Below are positions 1-6,909 of a stretch of DNA of 64,000 nt, one piece after another. Every line of letters begins with the position of its first letter. Position 1 is the first letter of the stretch. The notes under the pieces are model-generated. The model was not told the DNA's origin, did not search any database, and worked only from the letters and a program-made list of their open reading frames with translations. The position numbers were made by a program, and so were the translations under genes. Location of the stretch: assembly GCF_028617075.1 (NCBI RefSeq), contig NZ_JAQKGV010000005.1, forward strand, positions 124,001 through 188,000. Reading direction: 5' to 3'. The stretch is from Rubrobacter calidifluminis. Its GTDB lineage: Bacteria > Actinomycetota > Rubrobacteria > Rubrobacterales > Rubrobacteraceae.

Positions 1-329
1 TCTTCCAGGTTCGCCCGGCAGAGCTCCTCGTCGAGCGCGAGCCCGAGGGCGGTGAGCTTGACCGAGATGCCGCTCTCGAGGCCGTTTCTCTCCAGGGTGT
101 CGACCACGCGTTTGTACTCCGCGAGCGTGGCGGAGGCCTGGGCCTTGTCGGTCGTGCTCTCGCCGAGCACGTCCACCGTCGCCACGCACCCCTCGGAGTT
201 GAGCGCCCTTATGACGCCCACGGCATCTTCCAGGCGGGTCCCGGCGATGTAGCGGCTTGAGACCCTGCGCACGATGGGACGCGGTATCACCGGAACCGCA
301 CCGGCCATCACCCTGTCGAAGAGCCCCAC
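1..329 (-). CDS. Proline dehydrogenase, N-terminal part (C-terminus beyond window edge)
   Basis: Only the first 109 codons are inside the window; the gene runs off the left edge. The reading starts at a GTG at 329 preceded by GGGAGG a few bases upstream. The first residues (GLFDRVMAGAVPVIPRP, then RYIAGTRLEDAV and TVDVLGES) match the N-terminus of the actinobacterial monofunctional proline dehydrogenase family, the FAD enzyme that oxidises L-proline to pyrroline-5-carboxylate. The amino-acid permease just upstream on the same strand and the divergent aldehyde dehydrogenase fit an amino-acid or amine catabolic locus. The catalytic C-terminal half cannot be inspected, so the family call rests on N-terminal similarity only. 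Confidence 0.75.
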   Translation of the reverse strand, partial: MGLFDRVMAGAVPVIPRPIVRRVSSRYIAGTRLEDAVGVIRALNSEGCVATVDVLGESTTDKAQASATLAEYKRVVDTLERNGLESGISVKLTALGLALDEELCRANLE

Positions 330-346
330 CTCACCTCCCCCGTTCT

Positions 347-1789
347 CTAGCGGTCCACCGGCGCTCGCGATGGGCCGGCCTCCCGGTTTCTCTTACCGAA
401 ATACCACGTGAGCGCGTAGGCGACCAGCACGACACCTATGCTGAGCAGGGTCAGGAGGAGTTGCGAGCGGGTGTCGGCGTTGATGCCCACGGCGACGATG
501 ACCACGACGAAGACGCCTATGGTGAGCCAGGTCAGGTAGGGGTAGAGCCACATCTTTATGGCGAGCCTCTCGGGATTCTCCCGCTCTATGCGCCGCCTGA
601 GCCTGAGCTCGGAGATGGCGATGAGGAGGTAAACGAAGAGCGCGACCGCCCCGGAGGTGTTGAGCAGGAATGTGAAAACGGCGTTCGGAGCGTAGAAGGC
701 CGCGATGACCGAGAGGTACCCGACCGCCGTGCTTATGAGTATCGACCACACCGGCACGCCGCGTCCGTTGACCCGCAGGAAAGCCTTCGGGGCGTCCCCA
801 CGCCGGGCGATGGCGTTGAGCATCCTCGAGCAGGTGTAGAGGCCGGAGTTCAGGCAGGAGAGTACCGCGACCAGCACGACGACGCTCATTATCGTGGCGG
901 CGCCGGGGAAGTTGATCTGCTCGAGCGCCGCCACGAACGGCCCGCGGGTCTGTCCCCTGGGCTCGAGCGCCGGGTCGTTCCACGGCACTATGGTCACGAT
1001 CAGGAAGATCGAGAGCACGTAGAAGAGCATGACCCGCCAGATGACCGAGTTCGTCGCCCGCGCCACGCTGCGCTCGGGCTCCCGCGACTCGGCCGCAGCC
1101 AGCGTTACTATCTCGGCGCCGACGAACGAGAAGATCAGGGTAGTAACCCCGGCGAACATCACGAGCGCGCCGTGGGGAAGGAACCCTCCGTGGGCCGTCA
1201 GGTTGGAAAAGTCGAGACCCGCCCCGGGCCAGAGCCCGAGTACATACAGCGCCCCGAGCGCGATGAACCCTATTATCGCGGCGACCTTGATCGAGGCGAA
1301 CCAGAACTCGAACTCGCCGTAGGAGCCGACCGAGAACAGGTTGGTGCCGGTCAGAAGCAGCATCAGCACCAGCGAGATCAGCCACTGGTACTGCGAGGAG
1401 AGGTCGAAGAGCCCCTGGATGATCAAAGCACCCGCCTGCGCTTCCACCGCGAGTACGATGACCCAGAAATACCAGTAGAGCCACCCGACCGCAAAACCTG
1501 CCCAGTCCCCTAGAGAGATCCTGGCATACTCCGCGAACGAACCTATCTGCGGCGAGGCGACCGCCATCTCCCCGAGCATCCTCATCACCATCACGATGAT
1601 CAAACCCGCTATCGCATAGGAGATGAACGCCGCCGGCCCCACCGTGCTTATGACCGCCCCGCTGCCCACGAAGAGCCCGGCCCCGATGACCCCGCCAAGC
1701 GAGATCATCGTCATGTGCCGCATCCTGAGCTGCTTCCGCAGCTCGGGAGCCTCTTCCCGACCCGTTCTGGTACCCGTGCTCTGTGCCAA
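347..1789 (-). CDS. Amino acid permease (APC superfamily, AAT-type)
   Basis: A 480-residue polytopic protein with about 12 hydrophobic segments. The first helix carries the APC signature MISLGGVIGAGLFVGSG and helix 3 holds GEMAVASPQIGSFAEYA, both typical of the AAT/GABA-permease branch of proton-coupled amino-acid uptake systems. The start is a TTG at 1789 with AAAGGAGGAG about six bases upstream. It lies 17 bases upstream of the proline dehydrogenase start, so the two are probably co-transcribed. The substrate is not readable from sequence; proline, GABA or a related amine is suggested by the neighbours. It shares a divergent promoter region with the aldehyde dehydrogenase. Confidence 0.9.
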   Translation of the reverse strand: MAQSTGTRTGREEAPELRKQLRMRHMTMISLGGVIGAGLFVGSGAVISTVGPAAFISYAIAGLIIVMVMRMLGEMAVASPQIGSFAEYARISLGDWAGFAVGWLYWYFWVIVLAVEAQAGALIIQGLFDLSSQYQWLISLVLMLLLTGTNLFSVGSYGEFEFWFASIKVAAIIGFIALGALYVLGLWPGAGLDFSNLTAHGGFLPHGALVMFAGVTTLIFSFVGAEIVTLAAAESREPERSVARATNSVIWRVMLFYVLSIFLIVTIVPWNDPALEPRGQTRGPFVAALEQINFPGAATIMSVVVLVAVLSCLNSGLYTCSRMLNAIARRGDAPKAFLRVNGRGVPVWSILISTAVGYLSVIAAFYAPNAVFTFLLNTSGAVALFVYLLIAISELRLRRRIERENPERLAIKMWLYPYLTWLTIGVFVVVIVAVGINADTRSQLLLTLLSIGVVLVAYALTWYFGKRNREAGPSRAPVDR

Positions 1790-1955
1790 AAGACTCCTCC
1801 TTTCTCGAACCCAACCCGGTCGTAACCCTCCCGCTGCAGCCCCTTATCCGGACAGTCAGTATAAAGTATACTTTCATCTTGATTCCAGAGCGGTGCGGCT
1901 GTATCGGTACGTGCTGCGGGTGAAAGATCGTTTAGCGAAAGCCGGAGGAGAGGGA
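1790..1955. promoter_or_regulatory. Divergent promoter region with a 12-bp perfect palindrome
   Basis: This 166-base gap separates the permease (minus) from the aldehyde dehydrogenase (plus). At 1863-1874 lies AAAGTATACTTT, a perfect 12-bp palindrome in an otherwise GC-rich stretch, placed where an operator could control both divergent transcripts. The AT-rich run from about 1858 to 1880 may also contain a -10 element. No regulator gene is adjacent inside the window, so the cognate repressor is unknown. Confidence 0.45.
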
Positions 1956-3560
1956 ATGGGAGAAGAGACGCGAGGTCTGGTCTCACGTCCGGTTCGCCGG
2001 GTAGCGTCGCGGGTTGGAGGAAGCAGGGTCGAGGGATCGCCCGGCGGGCATCTGCGCTCTACCAACCCGGCGCATCTTGATGAGGTGGTCGCGGAGGTTT
2101 CGCTCGGGGAAGCGGGCACGTTCGTCGCGGCGTGCCGGGCGGCGAGGGAGGCGCAGAGCGGGTGGGCTGAGGTGCCGGTCCCGGTGCGCTCGCGGGTGAT
2201 ACGTCGGATCGGGGATCTTATGATGGCCAACAAGGAGGCGCTGGCACGTCTGGTGACCCGTGAGATCGGCAAGCCCTACGCCGAGGCGCTCGGAGAGGTG
2301 CAGGAGATAATAGACACCTGCGACTTCTTCACCAGCGAGGGCAGGCGGCTCTACGGGCAGACCGTTCCCTCGGAGATGCCGGACAAGCAGCTGTTCACCT
2401 TCCGGGTGCCGGTCGGGGTCGCGGCGATCATCACCGCCGGCAACTTCCCGGTCGCCGTCCCCTCCTGGTACATCGTCCCGGCGCTTCTGTGCGGCAACGC
2501 GGTCGTCTGGAAGCCCGCCGAGTACTCCCCGGCGACCGCCGACGCCTTCTACGAGATCTTCACCCACGGCGGCCTGCCGGACGGGGTCCTCAACGTCGTG
2601 CAGGCCGAGGGGGCGATCGCCTTCGAGGGTCTCGAGCGGGCGCTCGAGGAGGGGCTCGTCGACAAGATCGGCTTCACCGGCTCCACGGAGGTCGGCAGGA
2701 GGATCGGCGAGCTCGCCGGGCGTCACCTGCAGACCCCCTGCCTCGAGCTCGGAGGGAAGAACCCGCTCGTCGTCATGCCCGACGCCCGGCTCGACCTCGC
2801 CGTCGAGGGTGCGCTCTTCTCGGGTTTCGGTACCGCCGGGCAGCGGTGCACCTCGCTCGGGACAGCCATCGTCCACGAGTCGGTGCACGACGAGTTCTTG
2901 AGGCGCCTTGCGGAGGCCGTCGGGGAGGCCAGGATAGGGGATCCGATGCAGGACGTGCTCTACGGCCCGATGCTCAGCGAGCGCTTCTACGAGCGTTTCC
3001 TGGGCTGGCTGGAGCTCACGAGAGACCACCACAGCCTGCACGGCTCGACCGGGACCGGCAGGATCACGAAGGAAAACCCGCGCGAGAACTTTGTCGGCGA
3101 CCCGGAGGCGGGCCTCTACTGCCACCCGACCATAGTCGACGGCATCACTCCCGAGGACGAGCTCTACAGGACGGAGACCTTCGGCCCGATCGTCGGGGTC
3201 GCGAAGTTCTCGACCTTCGACGAGGCAGTGGAGCTCGCGAACGGCCACGGCTACGGGCTGTCGGCGTCCATCTACACCGAGAACGCCAGAGAGGCCCTGC
3301 GTTTCCGCGAGCGCATCTCGGCGGGGATGCTCAGCATCAACAACTCGACCAGCGGGGCCGAGGCGCACCTGCCCTTCGGCGGCAACGGCAAGAGTGGCAA
3401 CGGCAGCCGCCTCTCCGGGATCTGGGTGCTCGACCAGTTCACCCGCTGGCAGTCGATGAACTGGGACTACTCCGGCAGGCTGCAGAAAGCACAGATGGAT
3501 CTCATCGAGCTCCCCGCGGACGAGAATTTCCGCCTCGATCCTGAGGAGGATGGCGTTTGA
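1956..3560 (+). CDS. Aldehyde dehydrogenase family protein (possible aminoadipate-semialdehyde dehydrogenase)
   Basis: A 534-residue NAD(P)-dependent aldehyde dehydrogenase. The ATG at 1956 is chosen because GGAGGAG precedes it by a few bases; longer in-frame extensions lack a ribosome site. Visible motifs are the cofactor-binding ITAGNFPVAVPSW and FTGSTEVG segments, the general base Glu in CLELGGKNPLV (about residue 264) and the nucleophile Cys in TAGQRCTSLG (about residue 298). It overlaps by four bases a downstream oxidase of the sarcosine/pipecolate oxidase family, so they are translationally coupled. That pairing suggests oxidation of a cyclic imine-derived semialdehyde such as aminoadipate semialdehyde, although betaine-aldehyde or other substrates remain possible. 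Confidence 0.9.
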   Translation: MGEETRGLVSRPVRRVASRVGGSRVEGSPGGHLRSTNPAHLDEVVAEVSLGEAGTFVAACRAAREAQSGWAEVPVPVRSRVIRRIGDLMMANKEALARLVTREIGKPYAEALGEVQEIIDTCDFFTSEGRRLYGQTVPSEMPDKQLFTFRVPVGVAAIITAGNFPVAVPSWYIVPALLCGNAVVWKPAEYSPATADAFYEIFTHGGLPDGVLNVVQAEGAIAFEGLERALEEGLVDKIGFTGSTEVGRRIGELAGRHLQTPCLELGGKNPLVVMPDARLDLAVEGALFSGFGTAGQRCTSLGTAIVHESVHDEFLRRLAEAVGEARIGDPMQDVLYGPMLSERFYERFLGWLELTRDHHSLHGSTGTGRITKENPRENFVGDPEAGLYCHPTIVDGITPEDELYRTETFGPIVGVAKFSTFDEAVELANGHGYGLSASIYTENAREALRFRERISAGMLSINNSTSGAEAHLPFGGNGKSGNGSRLSGIWVLDQFTRWQSMNWDYSGRLQKAQMDLIELPADENFRLDPEEDGV

Positions 3561-4672
3561 CCTCCCAAGACGTCATCGTCGTGGGTCTGGGGGCGATGGG
3601 AAGCGCCGTCGCCTTCCACCTGGCATCGCGCGGGCTGCGCGTGCTCGGCGTCGAGCAATACTCCCCGGCCCACGAGCGGGGCTCGAGCCACGGTCGCTCG
3701 CGCATCATCCGCCTCGCCTATTACGAATCCCCCGAGTACGTGCCGCTCTTGCTGCGGGCATGGGAGCTGTGGGAGGAGCTCGAGGAGAGGAGCGCGCGCA
3801 AGCTCCTCTCCCGGACCGGGGCCCTGATGGTCGGTTCTTCGGAGAGCGAACTCTTCCGCGGCAGCCTGCGCAGCGCCACCGAGCACGACCTGCCCCACGA
3901 AGTGCTCGACGCACAGGAGATCCGACGGCGCTTCCCGTCTCTCGATCCCCCTCCCGACACGTTAGCTCTCTACGAGGAGCGGGCCGGCTTCATCGTGCCC
4001 GAGGAGGGGGTGAAGGCCCATCTGCAACTCGCCGGATCCCTCGGAGCCGAGCTCCGTTTCGAAGAACGCCTCCTCTCCTGGGAAGAGAGGGATGGCGGCG
4101 TGCTCGTCGAAACCAGCCGGGGTTCCTACGGTGCCTCCCATCTCGTGCTCGCCCCCGGACCCTGGGCTCCACAGCTTCTCGGTGAGCTGGGTGGTTCGCT
4201 GTATGTCGAGCGGCAGGTGATGGTGTGGTTTTCGGCCTCCTGCGACGGGCTGCCGGTCATCATGTGGGAGGCCGATGACGGACGCATCTTCTACTGCATC
4301 CCGGAGGGTCCGGAGAGGATCAAGGCGGCGCTGCATCACGGAGGCAAAAGGACAACCCCGGAGACGCTGGACCGCCGGGTGCAGGAAGAGGACGTGGAGG
4401 CGATAAAGGGATATCTGAGGAAGTACGCCCCCGCCCTCGCAGGAGCCCTCGTAGAGAGCTCCGTGTGCATGTACACCAACAGCCCGGATCTTCACTTCGT
4501 GGTGGGGCCCCACCCGCGCCATCCACGGATCATCCTCGCCTGCGGTTTCTCCGGGCACGGCTACAAGTTCTGCGGGGTTATCGGGGAGGTCGTAGCCGAC
4601 CTGGTGACCGAAGGCAGGACGGGTCATCCCATAAAACCCTTCTCCCCCGCCCGGCTCCAGCCTCAAGCCTGA
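3557..4672 (+). CDS. FAD-dependent amine oxidase, monomeric sarcosine oxidase / pipecolate oxidase family
   Basis: A 371-residue flavoprotein of the MSOX/PIPOX/DAO fold. The N-terminus carries the dinucleotide-binding VVGLGAMGSAVAFHLASRG, followed by the family signature SSHGRSRIIRLAYYE at about residues 43-57, and near the end CGFSGHGYKF, which frames the covalent-flavin region of this family. It starts at a TTG that overlaps the aldehyde dehydrogenase stop (TTGA), with GAGGAGG seven bases upstream. The family oxidises secondary amines (sarcosine, N-methyltryptophan, L-pipecolate) to imines with O2. With the coupled aldehyde dehydrogenase, an L-pipecolate or lysine degradation step is plausible but not proven. 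Confidence 0.85.
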   Translation: MTSQDVIVVGLGAMGSAVAFHLASRGLRVLGVEQYSPAHERGSSHGRSRIIRLAYYESPEYVPLLLRAWELWEELEERSARKLLSRTGALMVGSSESELFRGSLRSATEHDLPHEVLDAQEIRRRFPSLDPPPDTLALYEERAGFIVPEEGVKAHLQLAGSLGAELRFEERLLSWEERDGGVLVETSRGSYGASHLVLAPGPWAPQLLGELGGSLYVERQVMVWFSASCDGLPVIMWEADDGRIFYCIPEGPERIKAALHHGGKRTTPETLDRRVQEEDVEAIKGYLRKYAPALAGALVESSVCMYTNSPDLHFVVGPHPRHPRIILACGFSGHGYKFCGVIGEVVADLVTEGRTGHPIKPFSPARLQPQA

Positions 4673-4734
4673 CGCCTTTTCACCCCCTCCTCGTCCCCCG
4701 GCGGTGTATGTTGTGGCGGAACGAAGGAGCACGC

Positions 4735-4851
4735 ATGCAGGACGACAACGTCACGCTGACGGGCAGGCTCCCAGGAGTAGGGGAAGCAGAGGTCGGGCAG
4801 AAGAGAGGAGATGCGCCACTGGCATCCTGCGACGCCCGCCTCGCCAACTGA
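4735..4851 (+). CDS. Possible small ORF of 38 codons, unknown
   Basis: A short reading frame MQDDNVTLTGRLPGVG... preceded by a good ribosome site (GAAGGAG, spacing about six). No domain, signal or membrane segment is recognisable and the frame is short enough to arise by chance. It sits in the 285-base gap between the oxidase and the convergent GST-like gene, a gap that otherwise holds only a hairpin terminator near its right end. Confidence 0.25.
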   Translation: MQDDNVTLTGRLPGVGEAEVGQKRGDAPLASCDARLAN

Positions 4852-4874
4852 GGCGTACGGGACGAAAAGAAGGA

Positions 4875-4915
4875 GATAGGCCGGCCAGGCGGCAGGTAGG
4901 GGGAACCGGCCTATC
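4875..4915 (-). terminator. Inverted repeat, probable terminator of the GST-like gene
   Basis: GATAGGCCGG at 4875-4884 pairs with CCGGCCTATC at 4906-4915 across a 21-base loop. Read on the minus strand it follows the stop codon of the GST-like gene by about 40 bases and is followed by a pyrimidine-rich TCCTTCTTTTCG stretch, consistent with an intrinsic terminator. Confidence 0.5.
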
Positions 4916-4957
4916 CAACACCCCTGATACGCTCCAGACCCTCTCCAGGTTGCGAGC

Positions 4958-5554
4958 TCAGAGGGCCTTTCTGTAATTCTCCCGCGCCTCAATACGCCCG
5001 ATCCAGGAGAACACCCGCGGCCATCCTTCCAGGGATAGCTCCCCGCTCTCCTCAAGCTCCCGCAGACGGACGAAGTTACCAGCATAGGCGATGTCCGCCA
5101 GCGAGAAGGATCCCGCCAGATATTCCCGTCCCTCCAGGCGCGCCTCCAGCTCCGAGAGATGATCCTTCAGCCTCCGCATCCCTTCCGCGATGCGCTCCTC
5201 CGGGAGGCCCCTCCGTCGTCCGGAGGCGGCCAGGAAGACCGCCGGGAAGAACTTCGCGTCGGCGAAGGCCATCCAGATCCTGGCTTGCGCCCTCGCCTTC
5301 GGGTCCCCGGGCATGAGCGGGGAATCTGGGAAGATTTCGTCGAGGTACTGGTTTATCACGTTGGACTCGTAGAGCGACTCGCCGTTCACGACGATCACGG
5401 GAACCTTCCCCGTGGGGCTCGCCTCCAGAAACTCCCTGCTCTTGTTCGCGAGGTCCACCTCGCGCGTCTCGAAATCCACGCCCTTCTCGTGCAGGACCAT
5501 CCTGGTCCGCCGGGCGTAGGGTCAGGCCTGGGTGTTGTACAGTCGGATCTCCAA
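4958..5554 (-). CDS. Glutathione S-transferase-like protein with in-frame TGA at the active-site position (candidate selenoprotein)
   Basis: Read through a TGA at 5524-5522, the frame encodes 198 residues with a thioredoxin-fold GST N-domain (IRLYNTQA-x-PYARRTR, then the cis-proline motif TGKVPVIV and ESNVINQYLDE) and an all-helical GST C-domain. Translation should begin at the TTG at 5554, which has AGGAGGT about seven bases upstream. The first downstream ATG (5500) has no ribosome site and would delete the first strand and active-site loop. The TGA replaces the residue that is Ser or Cys in GSTs of this shape (U-P-Y-A-R). Directly after it lies a hairpin matching bacterial SECIS rules. Alternatives are a TGC-to-TGA nonsense mutation or a sequencing error. 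No sel genes are in the window. Confidence 0.6.
5479..5524 (-). other. Candidate bacterial SECIS element following the in-frame TGA
   Basis: On the minus strand the UGA (5524-5522) is followed by 18 nucleotides and then a 5-nt apical loop AGGAU (5503-5499) closed by the perfect stem GGACC/GGUCC (5508-5504 with 5498-5494). A second helix CGCCC/GGGCG (5516-5512 with 5483-5479) encloses it. Bacterial SECIS elements are known to place the apical loop roughly 16-37 nt after UGA with a G among the first two loop bases; both conditions are met, and the loop resembles the AGGUCU loop of E. coli fdhF. Confidence 0.5.
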
Positions 5555-5687
5555 CCTCTACACCTCCTGAAATATCGCCTTCGAAATGTTCACCCCAGTA
5601 TACGGGCTGCCCCAAGTTTACCCCCACCCGCCCGTGGGAATGGAATCTTCCCATCGCTGTTCGTACCACTTCAGGAGGAGAGAGAAA

Positions 5688-6809
5688 TTGGCCGGGAACC
5701 GGAGAAACCTCGCACGGATAATAGACTCCCTCCTCGAGAGGAGGGGGCCGCTCCTCTCCGCCTACCTGAACGTGAACGCCGAGGCCCCCGAGAACCAGGG
5801 GAGGGCCTACCTGGTCCGGCTGAGAGACGCCATGGACGACCTGGGCGCCCCTGAAGAGTTGCGGGAGAGGATCGGGGCCTCCCTCGAGGAGAAGACGCAC
5901 CCCCGAGCGAGGACGCTCGCGATCTTCGGGGACGCGGACGGGTCCTTCGAGGTCTACCGGCTGCAGGTCGACCTGCCAGAGTCTTTCCGCTGGGGAGAGC
6001 CCGACGTCTCTCCGCTGGTGCTCGCGCTCGACGAGTACGAACCTTACGGCGCGGTGGTCCTCGACGCGGAGAGGTTCCGATTCTTTGTAGTCTCACCACT
6101 CGCCACGCCGGAGGCGGAACGGTCCGTGAAGGGCAACGGCTTCCTGGAGCTGGATATAAGGCCCAGCGAACCCTACCCCAGGAGCCACGGCTCGAGAGAC
6201 GCTGACCCGGCGGGTCGCACGCAGCAGGAGCTGGCGCACCGCTACTACAAGGAGATGGGCGAGCTCGCCCGAGACGTCACCTTCCGCGAGGGGGTGCGGC
6301 GTTTGATCCTGGCCGGCCCTCAAGAGGTACGCTCGGGCTTCCGCGAGGCGATGCCCGGCGAGATTCAGGACAGAATCCTCGCCGAGGGGCACGTAGACCT
6401 CGGAGCCCCTGAAGGAGAGCTGATCGAACTCCTCGAAGATCTCAGAAAACAGGCCGTCTTCGAGCACGACAAGGAACTGCTCGAAGAAGTCCGGGAAAAC
6501 GGTGTGTGGGGCCTGGATGAGGTGCTGGATGCCCTGCAGGAGCAGAACAGGATCTATCACCTGATCGCACTCTGGGATATCGAGGGTGAGGTCCGCTGGT
6601 GCGACGACGACTCGCTCGCCATCCAGGACATCACCAGCGAGGAGTGCCCCTTCTGCGGCCGGAAGACCCGCATGCGGCCCACGAGAGACGCCCTCGTGGC
6701 CCTCGGCCGAAAACGGGGAGCCCAACTAGACCTTCTGCGCGGCGAGAACCAGAATACGACCCTGCTGCGGGAGGAGTTCGAGGGGATCGCCGGGCTCACC
6801 CGTTTCTGA
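5688..6809 (+). CDS. Bacterial aeRF1-like (baeRF family) protein
   Basis: A 373-residue protein. The TTG at 5688 is taken as start because AGGAGGAG lies seven bases upstream; earlier in-frame starts lack one. The N-terminus (LLERRGPLLSAYLNVNAE) and the central acidic alpha/beta segment (YGAVVLDAERFRFFVVS) match the bacterial homologues of archaeo-eukaryotic release factor 1, and the C-terminal part follows the L7Ae/Pelota-like third domain. A CPFC pair near residue 343 suggests a partial zinc knuckle. Members of this group are proposed to act at stalled ribosomes or in tRNA/peptide release, but most are uncharacterised. It is divergent from the GST-like gene, sharing a 133-base promoter region. 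Confidence 0.6.
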   Translation: MAGNRRNLARIIDSLLERRGPLLSAYLNVNAEAPENQGRAYLVRLRDAMDDLGAPEELRERIGASLEEKTHPRARTLAIFGDADGSFEVYRLQVDLPESFRWGEPDVSPLVLALDEYEPYGAVVLDAERFRFFVVSPLATPEAERSVKGNGFLELDIRPSEPYPRSHGSRDADPAGRTQQELAHRYYKEMGELARDVTFREGVRRLILAGPQEVRSGFREAMPGEIQDRILAEGHVDLGAPEGELIELLEDLRKQAVFEHDKELLEEVRENGVWGLDEVLDALQEQNRIYHLIALWDIEGEVRWCDDDSLAIQDITSEECPFCGRKTRMRPTRDALVALGRKRGAQLDLLRGENQNTTLLREEFEGIAGLTRF

Positions 6810-6909
6810 GAGTCCCCCGGCGGCGAGATTGACCGTGGTTTGCCTCTCCTTTATGCTACCTGCATAAACGTTCGTACGTTTCTGGGTGGGACAAGGGGAG
6901 GTATGGGGG

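Noticed and set aside
4735-4850. GCCACTG-like string at 4813-4819 suggested a cobalamin riboswitch
   Set aside because: The other conserved parts (GGTGAAAATCC, GGGAA and the B12 box) are missing.
5586-5687. Longer N-terminus for the baeRF-like protein
   Set aside because: The TTG at 5688 has a much better ribosome site and the extension has low-complexity codons.
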